Source: Climacteris rufus (lineage: Eukaryota > Chordata > Aves > Passeriformes > Climacteridae). Taken from it: 64,000 bases of DNA. The DNA lies in the NCBI GenBank assembly GCA_013398175.1, contig VZRZ01003130.1:1-64000 (forward strand). Reading direction: 5' to 3'. Numbering within the stretch: position 1 is the first letter of the stretch; every line of letters starts with the position of its first letter. Under the pieces are notes generated by a model. That model did not search any database. It was not told where the DNA came from and saw only the letters and a list, made by a program, of their open reading frames with translations. A program made the position numbers and the translations under genes. Shown piece by piece: positions 1 through 11,842 of this stretch.

Positions 1-309
1 CGGAGCTGCCGGCGGAGGGGCTGCGGGCTGAGGGTTCAGCGCGGCTGAGGAGGAGGGATTAGGGGGAAGGGAGGAGGGACGGGACGGCCGGGCTGTGCGG
101 ATCCCCCCCGCCGGCGGCCGAGCAGCGGGAGGGGATCGCTGGGAGCATTGGCGCGGCTGTCACCCCGTCCCGGAGGGCTCCGGGAGAGCTGATCTCGGCA
201 CGGCCAGAGCTGCGATCCGCCGGGCCTGGAGAGGGGCAGGACCTCGCTCACGGCTTGTGAAGCTGCAGGTCACCTCTGCCTAAAGGGAGATTTATGCCAG
301 CGCAGGCTG
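1..309 (+). promoter_or_regulatory. CpG-rich promoter-like block with a candidate untranslated first exon
   Basis: About 250 bases here are very GC-rich with many CpG pairs, unlike the AT-rich DNA that follows. The block ends in a near-consensus splice donor (CTG|GTAAGT) after position 309. It looks like a vertebrate CpG-island promoter with a 5' untranslated exon. Position and strand make SPPL3 the likely owner. The human SPPL3 start peptide (MAEQTYSW) is not encoded here. If this exon joined SPPL3 exon 2, the split codon would read TGG (Trp), as in human, but that frame has a stop at 281-283 and no ATG after it. The block may therefore be an alternative non-coding exon, the downstream shore of an island whose coding exon lies before the window, or the start of another transcript. 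Confidence 0.5.
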
Positions 310-3300
310 GTAAGTCGGTGGCATGTGTGTGTGTTTTCACCTAGTGACAATAGGCTTGGTCTGTGTACAGGAAATAGAACGAAGAGGACGAGACCAGTTC
401 CTGTGGAAAGACGTGAAGTATAGCAAATGAGAGGGCATTTTTTTCTGTGTCCTGACACTGTCTCGGGCCTAGCTGGCAGTGGATCGAAGAGACGGGGTGC
501 AGTTTCTCCCTGTAATTTTAGGGGTTTTGTACTGTTGTGGATCACAGCCAAAATCTCTCAAATAATTTACCTGTGCATCATCTCTATTGACCTGACCACT
601 GCAGCAATTTATTGTGATACTCTCTCTGCATTTTAAATCCAGTGATATCATCAGTTATCACCAGAGTAGTTTCTTAGATTTTTTTTTGAAAAAAGTTACG
701 GTACGCTTGTTAAAAAAGGAGTTAAATCTTAGCTTTTGACCTTGGTGTGTGCTGAATGTGGAGAAGGGATTGACTATGCAAGGAATATTCCTATTCTGAA
801 TGGTCCCATTACTTGTCGAAACTTGGAGGCCAGTGGGGATTTCTGTTGTGCCACATGTTGAGACTTTAGCAGCTCCTTCTTCTCTCTTCTGTCACTTCTC
901 TGTCAAGAACAGATATTTGTATTGGTCTTTTGCTTTTTAGATGTTCTTATGTTGTTTCACAAGCTCAGTTCAGGGAGTGGTCTGCTCTACTTTACAACAG
1001 CAGCAAAAAGACAACTCTTCTGATGTAAAAGATTGGTTTCATATCGGTACAGTAAATTAATGTTGGTACAGATTTAGGCAGTTTAATATAGTTCAATTAA
1101 ATGTGTCTTAGTGTGTTTTAATTGCAGAATGAAATTATTAAGTCATAACCTACTCTGGGATTTGTCAGCTTTCTTGAAAGAAGTAAATGAAACAAAATGT
1201 CAGTTGTATGTTATTTTGATCTTAACTCCTTTGCTTTTTTGAATGAGTGTCTTTACCACAGTAATACTTTACCACAATTTACTAAAGGGAGGGTTTTTAA
1301 CAGAGGCTGGGAGAAGGATTTGCTCTTCCTAAAGTTGCGTATTTTAGGGGAATGAAGTTGGGATTTGAGGTGTTCACTGCTTGCTAGGTGCATCTGAAGA
1401 TCTGAAGAGTGGAAGTTCTTTCTGACAGGACTGAGCTTGTAGTAGAATGAGGACATGATGCTTATGTCTGAATACACTGTAATTCTGTGTCTCTGTTCAC
1501 TATGGTGTCCTCACCTATCTGAGGTTTCTGTCACTTTGCATTTTTACCTGTAACCAACCTTGTCTGGGAGCAGTGGACAGAGCAGACATCCAGTGTGTCG
1601 TGCTCTTCCTCTGAGGATGTTGCATCAGTTACTCTTCTAGCAACGATCTTGCGTTGGTTTCTTTGTAATTATGGTAATGCAGCGTGGTACAAAATTGGCC
1701 AGTGCTTTGGTGCTTTTAGGAAAAACGTGCATTTAGTCAGCTGAGGAGCCTGGTGCTCCTGTGCAGCAGAGCTGTGCCCAGGAGCAGAGCAGGAGCTCGG
1801 GTTGGAAGTTGGCCGAGCCCCTCCTGTCCCTTTGCCAGACCCGGTCCCTTCTCTGGGCTGCGAGGGCGCCTTTCCAAGAACAGGTGTGTTCTGTGGTGGA
1901 GTGTCCAGCTGCTCACACAGACCTTGTTCCACTCTGAAAATCCATCAGCTGGCACTAAGAAAAGTCCTTTCACACCCCTGTCTCTGCATGGATGTGAATT
2001 GGTTCCTGGCTGCGGTGGTGCTTCCCTTTTGTCCAGGCACACGAGACTTGATTGCTTCTTTTTGTGCAGAACTGTCCCCATGCATTGTTGAACCACTGTA
2101 GCTTCATGAGATATGATGAAGGCTGATTGTGGGTTTGATTTTTTTTCAAAGATTGTCTCGGTTGTGTTAAAAATACCTTGAAAAAATGTACTTGCCAGCT
2201 GTGTTTACTGGACGTTAGCACTGGCAAACACAACATAGGATTTATTTCAGACTGACAGTCTTGTTAATGGTGTTGTTTTGAAGAGATGAGGACTAATTCT
2301 CATATTGTTATATTTATTGTTTTGTAAATATAAATCTAAGATTTTAAGGTGGGTTTATATTTTTCTTTTAATTAGCAAGTGAATTGAATGCAATTACTTT
2401 CTTTTATTAAGATACTACGAGAAGGAGAGATGCTTTTTTTCCTCCTCTCTTTCATAGTTTTAAATACATGAGTTGTCTTTTGTCACTCTTCTTTTAAGTT
2501 ATATCTTCTGACAACTTTTTTTCTTCAGTAATGCTCACACCTATAACCATATGTACTCTTTCTTAATGTTGTAAGTAGTCTTGCTGAGCCAGTATTTCAG
2601 ATAGAAGTGTCTTAGCTTGAAAGGAGGCTCTGCTGGGAATTTTGGTGGTGAAAATGAATACTGTCATCCTGGAAAAAGTAATTTTAATGTGAAATGTGGG
2701 ATAAGTGCCAGATGGAAACGCACTTTTTAAAAAGAAGGGGTGTTTGAATCAAATGCTTGTCAGTAGTGAGTAGAGAAACTTTCTTTGTCAAGTTCCTGCA
2801 ATAATAGAAGTAAGGGAGAGCTGTGTATGATACTGCTGCAAGGCAAGGTTGCTCATGACTTTGTAGATTAAATAAGAGCTAAAATTAATCTTCTGCAAGT
2901 GGAATGGAATGGAAGAGGAAAGAGGTTGTTGAATACCCATTTTCCCCTTGCTTCCTGTCTGTACTCCAGCAAGGAAATGGAACTGGGTAGTGACAAAAAT
3001 TTCTGCTACAGCAGAGCAGGGAATAAATATGGGCAGAGCTGTTTGCCCATCACGAATATTTGTGTGTGTGTGTATGTAAGAGATTAGTAAATACCAAGAA
3101 ATTTATCTTCAGGCACCAAGGTCTTGGAAATATTACAGCAGATGAATAGAGAAGCAGCAGAACCTAGATCATTAGTTTGTGAAATCCTTGGTCTTCCTTA
3201 ATTTCTAGTGGTTTGTGGTACAGTTTTTGTGCTGGAGCCTATTGAGAAGGCACAGCACCAGTTGTATCTTGTTTATCTGCAGTTAGTAGGTGTTTAGTGT

Positions 3301-6300
3301 TTTTCAAGGCCTGATGTAACACCCCCTCCCTTTTTACTGTTGCCCAGTCTGGTAATAGAGATTGCTTTGTTCTTTTTTTGCCCTTTGAATGCACAAAAGA
3401 TTTTCACAGCTTCCTTCATTTGTGAAGAGAGAAGAAGGGGATTTCTACACCGAAACTGAATGTGTTTTTAATATTTCCTTTCCCAGAGTGTTGTATAAGA
3501 GTTACAGGGGTTGTGATGTGTGCGTGTCCTGTCAGGGTGATGATGAGGAGACAGACTGGGAGGGCAAGCTAAGAACAAAAAAAGAAGGCAGTGTATTGAG
3601 TCACTAATCTTAAAAACAACTGAGCTCCCTCTTAAATGTTTTAATCAGTGGGATGATGCTTGTATTAGCCATCATATGTTTCGTGAGTGAAATGGTGATA
3701 TATTTAGAAGCTTCTCTACGTAATGCAAAGGGTGTGGAAATTAAATCTAATGATGTGTTAGAGTAATCAATAAAACTACTGGGTTTTGGTATAAGTGTTG
3801 ATGTACAATGCTGTCTTTGCTCCTGGGAGAATGCAAATTGGTTGGTGTTAGAAGTCTTTCTAGATTCAGAGGTCTGAGAATTTGCTTTGATTGCAATTAA
3901 GCATTTAGCATGCTGCTGCCATGAATTAAAATGCAGTTTCTTCCAGAAGACTGAGGTGGTGCTTTTAAGTCTTAGTTGGCTGGATTAGATGTGTATGTGG
4001 GAGGGCAGGGAGTAAGAGGAGCTGCAGCTTGTTGACAGAACTCGTCAAGTACTAGTAAAATAATTTTTTGCATTCAAGATTTTTTACTGGTTTGCTCGTT
4101 TAGGTTGGGAGGCCTTGACTGACTAATTAAGGTGTTTTAATGCTGGGAGGCAGTATACAACAGAAAACAAATAATTCACCTGAATTTTAAAAATACTTCA
4201 CTAGAGAGGCAACAGATTGCAAAGCACATAGGTGAAATTCTGTCGTGCTGCTGTCAAAAATCCCTCATGAAATCCTGGCGTGCAGACATGGAGTTTGGCC
4301 CTTAATCTTACATTTTTCAGGAACTGAAATTACCGGCACATTCCATTTTAATGATTGTTAGGAGCCTCCTGAGAACAAGGATGTTATTGTATGAATGTGC
4401 ATGAGTATCTGGCATCAAAAAAGTGACTTAAACCTCAGTAAATTTGAGAATATCAGGTTTATAGTTCATATGTTTGTCTTTCAGTACCAGTCTCACTTCA
4501 CTTGTTTGTTATCCTCCCTGGAGCTTTTGCTATCTCAGGCTGTGTATCATGTAGACAGGGGCACTGTCTACAGCACTGGGCTGAAAGACAAATAAAGCAA
4601 AGAGCATGGGATTAGTAGAAGTTTACAGTTACTTGAATGTACATGTGTATAGTGACTGATTAGCAGAAGGGAAAAAAACTTCTCCTGTCAGTGCCAAGGC
4701 TGTATTTACTAATATATTCATAATTCTTTAAGAAAAAATTTAAAGTGAAGAACATAAATCAGTGTTCTCTTGGTGCTGGTGTGCAGTACCTATTTTAATT
4801 AAGATTTCTGTCAGTTCTGCATTTAACCTTTCCAGGATACCGGGGCAATAGAAGTCAATGGTTCCTTTCGTTTTGCCCAGAGATTGGAGATCTTGGCCAG
4901 GATGCAGGAGATCAGTTCCATCCCCCAGGGTTTCTGGCCTTGCATCTCTCACCTTCCAGGGGAGTGTTCTCATCACCAAACTATGTGTTATTCAGAGGTT
5001 GAGCCTTGTGTGTCTACTTGAATCTGTTTCACTTCGTATAGGATACTGTAAATATTTGCTGGGCCAGGAAGCAGGAATGCCTTTCTGCCTGGGATTGGCA
5101 GGGACCTGGATTCCACTTCCTGCATTGATAAAAACCTGGTTTGGAAGACTGAAGGGTCTGTAGTTTGTGGGGGTAGTTCAGGCTGCTTTTCTAGGGATGA
5201 AAGGTTGAATTTCCACAAACAGAAGACAATCTGAGTATGATTTCCTGTGTCATAAGTGAGTGGTTAAGTGTGTGGATCCACCACTGTCAATACCTGTTCT
5301 TGTGGTCTGTGGGAGGTTTCATGGACCTGAGAGCATCTCTTTCTTCTGCTGAAGGGTAGGATCCAATAGAGTAATTGTTTATTTTGTGCACTTTGGGAGT
5401 TTGGTATGAGTTAAGCAACCTGATGCTGTTGGAATTTGAGGAATTTTGTGGGGACCACCAGACAGATTAATTGAGGATGTTGAGTTGTTTGGAGATACAT
5501 TGTGTTTTGGTGAATACCACAGTTTTTAATACTAGATTCAGTTGTTGAAAACTCTGTAATCATTTGTCACTGAAACACAGTGCCAAAAAACAGATACTTA
5601 GGAAAGCTTCCTTCAAAAAGTACTTTGCAAAATGTGTCATGTTTTTTAAAATGCTGTGATTTTTATTTCCCAAAATTTGAAAGAAGAGCTGAACAGATTC
5701 TGGTCTTTTTCAGTATCTCAGCTATTTTATTTTGTTATTTTGCTAATGTGATGTATCAACATGAGTGGTATAGGTGCCATTGTCTTTATTGTCCTTTGAC
5801 ATTTTGTGATGACTCTGAGCGTTGTCATATACTCTGAAAGCAAATGATTGGCACAAGTCATTTAGTCAAAGCAGTGTGATTTAATTCTGGTGACATACGA
5901 GGAAAGTTTCCACAAAGAACCTAATATTAAATTGATAGAAAAAAAATAATTGTGCACATTTTCTTTCTGGTGCTGCATTGCTTTAGTGTCAGTGATGAGG
6001 ATTAAATCTGAAGCGAGTCAGGCAGTGATGGGTGTTGCTGGAGTGAAGCACAGGCTGCTGTGCGGCTGGACGGGATCCAGGCAGTCAGACCGACTTTAAA
6101 GGTGATGATTTAATAAGATTAATGCAGCATATGTGTCATTGCAACACTTCCTGATCCCCTTTCTCTTTAATTCTTCCAAGGATGCTAATGTTGATGATCT
6201 CTTCTAAATCTTTTGGTGTCTGGGCCTGAAATACTCTGATCTGCCAGACCGGGGTTCTCCCCTCTTGTGCCATCCCGAGAGCAGCTCAGCTCTCACGATA

Positions 6301-9300
6301 CATTAAGTATTTCTCTGTCCACTAGAACCACCATGATGACATTATCCCAGAGCTCATTAATTGTGTAGCTGTGTTGCTGTCATCTTCATTATTAGATTTT
6401 GTTGAGTATTTCTTTTTAGGGCCAGACCTATGCCTCAGGTCCCAGATTCCCTTGGATAGCCTCCATATCTTTGTGTCACATTAAGTGGTGTGGTATAGAC
6501 AGGGCTGTCAGAAAGTCAGAATGTTCAGGACATTGTTAATATCCTACAAAAACGGGGATTCAAAATAAATGTATGAAATGAGCCTATCCTTACACTTGTG
6601 TGGAGACAGTTTAAGGATGAAGTGACTTTTTTTCAGGATGTCAGAAAGAAGGTTCTTTAAAAGCATCACAGTCAGAGTCCTGAAGTAGAGGAGAATGCAC
6701 TAAGAAAATGGGTCTCTACTGCACAGTGTTGTGTGTAAGATGCCTCCCTTATTACTGAAGCTGACAGTGTAGATGTTGGAGAGAGAAAATTGTATCTTTG
6801 TATATGGTAGCATTTTCCTTGACCGGTGGAATCTGAAGAATCTGTTTGACTCTCAATTCTTCTTCCTCTTTCTGCAAACAATATTTTTTTCTGTGACTCT
6901 CAAGTTCAGATGTTCTTGCTTTACTTCCTGTAGCTAGTTCATAGACTTTTGACCCAAAAAAGTATTTTCCCATGAAGGCAGGTATGTGGCTGAAGTCTGT
7001 GAAATGATTCTCTTCCAGTTTTATGCCATAACCTCGTTCCTGCAGGCGCCTCCACAGCAGAGGTTGTGTGGGGGAAGCAGGAGGAGACCCAGGGAGTTCC
7101 ACCCTCTGTTCACACACGCAGTCTTTAACTTTAGCCATGAGTTGGCAAGCTCACCTGCAGGAATAGGCTCACAGCTAGATTATTCTTCAGTTCATGTAAA
7201 AGAAAAAGCAATAGAGTTCTGTGCAGCATTAACTACTGGCTGTTAAAGCTAAGCACCCTTCAGTCCTCTTTATGTACCCAGTTAGTGCTGTTCTGCCTGC
7301 TGCTTTCAAAAGTCCAAATTTGCTTCTTCATCCCTATGGTTTCTGCTGGTTTTAGGACAGAAATACCTTTAAAAAGTCCTTTTGTTCATCTGATAATTAG
7401 TCAGAAGATAACTTCTAGTAAATTTGCAATGATACATAATATTAAATATATTTCAAAGTATTTCAGAAGTTGAGAGATCAACAGAAGTGTTAAGAATTGA
7501 TAGCGTTTCAGTGAATCACAGAGGTCTGGGAGCTCTGCTTACACCATTTTCTCATGTCAGTAGTACTGCAAATAGCAGCTTCATGTTAGAATAGCAAAAA
7601 CTTGTACATGTGGATTCGTGGTGCAGCGTGGTTTCAGGTGGTGCAAAAAAAATCAAGTGGTCTCAGCAGGTAAAGTTGGTGCTCATTTCTCTGCAGCAGT
7701 GATGCACAGACAGTTTTGCAGAGGGGCTCTCTACGTGGGTTAAGCCAGTAGCAAGTATATATCCTGAGGATTTATTTTAATTTCAATCGTTACTGGAATA
7801 ATAAGCTCAACTTAATCCAGTTGTGATAGCACAGCTTGGACAAGAACCAGCATTACAAAATGTTTGAGCTCTGCAGTAGTGCAATTAGCAGGACAGAGGG
7901 GAACACAGCAGCTGAGTTATGGCTCTGCTCAGTGTTAGTTTGGGTGTCTGTGGCTCTTGGCCATATGACATCCCTTCTCCTGCTGAATAGATAGCTGAGG
8001 TTGAAAACTTCATTTAAATTTATCTGCAAACTTTGGTAGTGAGTGGAAATTCAACAGTGAGTTCTGAATAATCATTGTAATTAGGATCAGCCAGCTGATG
8101 GGACAAATACATTGGCTGTATAAGACCAAAGCTCAATGGTAAGTTGTTACAAAAAGAAGTGATTTTACTGGTACCACTTCCAGGTTACAGTTGTCTTACC
8201 ATCATCTGGGTCAGACCTATTTGGCAAGATAAAATAGGTGTAGCATGGCTTTGACTTATTTAGTCAATGGGAAGTCCTTTTTCTAGGTGACTGTTAGCTA
8301 AAGGTGAGGTTGGTGAAACAGCAGGAGGCAAAGGGAGCAAACAGGGCTGGATTGTGTGGATTACTGTAGCCTCTGTTGCAGACTGGTGAGGTGAGGTGTG
8401 TCTGGGTCTTGCTTTCTAGGTTTGATGGCACAAAGTCATTGTGGTCCCTTTTAGGAGTTCAGATTGGTGGTCTGTGTGCTGGAGGAAGGATTATCTGCTC
8501 TCTGAACTTCCTTGAGGTGGCTGATCTTGTACCTTCGCTTGGAGAGCTGCTCTGAGAAGTTACCACAAAGGGCTAAAAGCTCTCATGGGGAACATTATGA
8601 TCTCTGCAGGATTTTGAAGATGAAGAGTAGAATCTAATTAAGCTTTATGTTGAAAATAGTTTAAAGAGTGCTTTTTTTCCTTGAGAAAAAGGAAACTTTA
8701 AAACTAAATATTGAAGAGCTGAACTTTTTTTTCTTTAATTTTCTGCTAACTTGACTACTTCTAAAGCAGATGCAGCTGTAAGCAGTTACTGATAGTACAG
8801 AACAGAAAGAACCTCTTTATCATACTTAAGTGCCTTAGAAGAACCCCAATGTTAGTTTTCCAGCTAGTTATCTTTCTCTTTATTTTTTATATTTTTGCAG
8901 ATAGAACATAAGAAAAAGCTACCTTAAAGCTAAATCAAGAGATGAAAAGTCTGCCATAAACCAGAAATAGTTCTCTGCAGGGGGCTTTACTGGAAAAAGT
9001 TTCTTAAGATTTCCAAAACACCCTCTCTAAAGAATGTTCCTACTTTTTGTTTTTGTCACAAGCAAAGCTTTTTTAGCTATTTGGGCAAGAGTTTGTTGAA
9101 AACAGTCTCTGTTCTGCTGCCTGTTTCTCTCACCTGGGACTGGCAGAGCTGCCTGAACCCTGACCCGTGGGGCTGTGGATGTTCTGTGCTTCCCCTGCCC
9201 AGCCGTGGTGGGGCAGAGCTCGGGCCCTGCCCGCTCCAGCACAGACAGCTTCTCTCGTGTGCTCTGTTCAGCTGGGACGTGGCCATGGGTGCTGCTGTCA

Positions 9301-11467
9301 AGACCCTTTTTTTTTGGAGTTTGCCTCCTCAGTTGGAGGTAGCAAAAGCAGGGTGCCTGTTTTGATGGTCAGTATTTTGTATTTTCAAGGCAGCTGAATC
9401 CCCTCTTGCCTCGGTGAGGTTGTGAATAGTCATGTTCATTTCGGAATCCTGCCAGCCAGCATCTGACAATGTGAATTTGTCTTAATACAGGCCTGGCATG
9501 ATGAAAGCTGCTTCAGTCTGGCTAGACAGACTGGCTACTCCATAGCTTTGACTCACACAGGAGTGTACTTTTAACATTGTCACTGAAGATTCATAGTTGA
9601 GTGCTGATGGTGTTAACTAATTCTTTTATAGAATGTTTATAAATTAGTGTTTAATTCTTCCCAGGCACGTTGTGATAAAGTATATAATCCTGTGCTGTGG
9701 GAGTAAATCAACTCATCAATTGCACTCGGCTGCTCTTTCTGACAAGGTCATATTGGTCAATTTGACTTTGGTTCTGGCTTGTTGATTGTAAGGCCTGAGT
9801 GTTAAATGCTTTGATTAAACTATTAGTTGTTAGTTTTATTTTTTAATCTGACTTCTGAATACATTGCTGAGAACAGTTTGGATTTCTAAGCATGTAATCA
9901 ATGAATACCAGTCTAAGTGTCAGATGTATGAGGTGTGGTTTTGGTTTGTTTTTTTAAGTCAACAGTAGAGTCAATATAGGTGAGAAAACATCTCGTTTTC
10001 TGACTTCTGTGATAAAAATAACCAACCTTTTTCTTAGTAGAGAGCCCACTGCATTTTGATAACTTAAAAAATCATTAATATCACGGTATTCTGCATATTT
10101 GTAACTTAAATACAAGAATGGCTGTGGAAATTAAACCTCAAAATAAGAAAATATATTTTTTTAATACTGGGATGGAAAGATGTGTTTAGTCTAGGAAGCC
10201 ATGCAGTGTTCAGATCAATATCCTCCATATGTGAGAGGACTCTGTAGTGTCTTTGTACATTAAGTCTTGGGTGAGTGTTCTTCTATCAGTTAGGCCAGGT
10301 GCATTTTTGAAGCTGTGTAACGTACAAAAGGAGGATCTGTAGTTTATGGAAAAGGTGGAGACCCTGGCTGGGGTATCTGCCTGGGACCTGTTCTAGGATT
10401 TAACCCAGTAGTGCCCACAGGTACGTACATGTTAGTCTTCTATGTTGCATTCATTGCCAAAGACACCTGTGTCTCACAGATAAACCAGGTGGATGGTTCT
10501 AGTACAAATATTCTTGCACTTTCTTGCTCTGAAGCATTTTTGCTTCAGTTGTTGCGTTTCCTTTATGAGTAGGCAGTGACTTAGCAAGGAGATGGGATTT
10601 GCAGCACATTCTGCTGTTGGAGTTCTGCTCTGCATGAGCAGCTCTATCACTTACAAAAGAAACGTTATGAATGTGAATAAACCCTTCTATTAGTCCTTCA
10701 CTGCAGTGAGTGTTATACTCCAGATAGCTAGAAACAAGATTAGGTGGAAGAATTTCTCTGCTGCCGGATGTAGGTGTGCTGACAGTGACAGAGTCCAGAA
10801 CTGGGCACAGACTTTGTTGTGGTCTGGGTCAGTTTGGTGTCCTGGAGTGAAGCTTTGATTAGAACCTTGGAATGCCTGGGCAAGATGAGGAGCAGGGCTA
10901 CAGTGAGAGCCTGGGGATAAAGGATGGAGCTGGCCACAAGGCAAAGAATTAAGCAGGAATATGCACAGGCTGTCTTTAGGTAATACTTTGAGAGCATGTT
11001 AGGCCACTCAAGATGGACTCTCCAGTATGGTCTACATGTCTTGAATGAAACTGTATACATTGGAGAGGATCAATTTCATCTTCTGGTTTTGGCTTCTGGA
11101 TGAGATCAAATATGGCATCACGTAGTGGTATTCCTCTGTGCTTGTTAGGAAACCTGCTGTGCTTTTTTTGCGTGTTCTTCTCTATGTTGCTTCAGATGGA
11201 CATGCATGCTTTGGTCTGAAGTTTTTTGGTTTAGTCTGTTTCTCTCCTCTCTGCATCCTGTAAGAAATCAGATGACAGATTTATTAAGATTTATTATCTT
11301 AAATATTGAAATAGTCCTTTTGCACAGCGTGTTGTTTCCTATCCAAGCGAAGCTGCCAAAATGATTACACATTTGTCTTACAGTGCTTTACACCAACATT
11401 TTCAAGGTGAAGTCGTTCAAAATCCTCAAAGGCGACACAACCTGTATGTCCCTGGTGCTGTTGGGTT
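310..11467 (+). other. SPPL3: SPPL3 intron 1, first part
   Basis: This is AT-rich, T-over-A sequence with no exon I can support on the plus strand. By position it is the proximal part of SPPL3 intron 1, which is also very long in human. It contains a short TG run at 3061-3077, modest GC-rich patches near 1740-2040 and 9127-9310, and a protein-like minus-strand ORF at 6752-7138 listed separately. I saw no tRNA, rRNA or recognisable complete transposon. Confidence 0.6.
6752..7138 (-). other. Unidentified protein-like ORF, 128 codons, possible exon or pseudogene
   Basis: Read on the minus strand, this is an uninterrupted frame from an ATG to a TAA. Its product is balanced and charged: Pro/Leu-rich at the start, then residues such as ERGYGIKLEENHFTDF, then a Lys/Glu-rich stretch (KYCLQKEEEELRVKQI). 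Most chance ORFs in this window are rich in Cys, Ser, Leu or Phe. About 30 codons in, a pyrimidine-rich tract leads to CTGCAG followed by GAACGAGG, which could be a splice acceptor, so the real exon may start there (around 7050). A second minus-strand frame overlaps the end, which would fit a frameshifted relic. I do not recognise the family and see no signal peptide or membrane segment. It may be a nested antisense gene, a retrocopy, a transposon fragment or chance. Confidence 0.3.
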
Positions 11468-11842
11468 GGGGGCAGCCTGGGCTCGTGGGGCAGCAGTCGG
11501 AGCGAGAGCTCGGCTCCCCCTGCAGCTGGCAGGGCCCTGGGGCTGTGGCCAGGCCGGGGCTGCGCTGGCCTGTCCGGGCTGGGGACAGCCTGGGCTCGTG
11601 GGGCAGCCTGGGCTCGTGGGGCAGCAGTCGGAGCGAGAGCTCAGCTCCCCCCACAGCTGGCAGGGCCCTGGGGCTGTGGCCAGGCCGGGGCTGCACTGGC
11701 CTGTCCGGGCTGGGGGCAGCCTGGGCTCGTGGGGCAGCCTGGGCTCGTGGGGCAGCAGTCGGAGCGAGAGCTCAGCTCCCCCCGCAGCTGGCGGGGCCCC
11801 GGGGCCGTGGCCGGGCCGGGCCTGCGCTGGCCTGTCCGGGCT
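11468..11842. repeat. GC-rich minisatellite, about 2.9 units of 131 bp
   Basis: Three tandem units start at 11468, 11581 and 11712. Units 2 and 3 are 131 bp; unit 1 is 113 bp. The difference is a nested 18-bp repeat (CAGCCTGGGCTCGTGGGG) present once in unit 1 and twice in units 2 and 3. Copies differ by only a few substitutions, mostly in unit 3, so the array looks fairly young. It is CpG-rich and lacks stops in several frames. Because 131 is not a multiple of three, each frame shifts between units, and the long overlapping ORFs seen here (up to 202 codons) are by-products. Confidence 0.92.
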
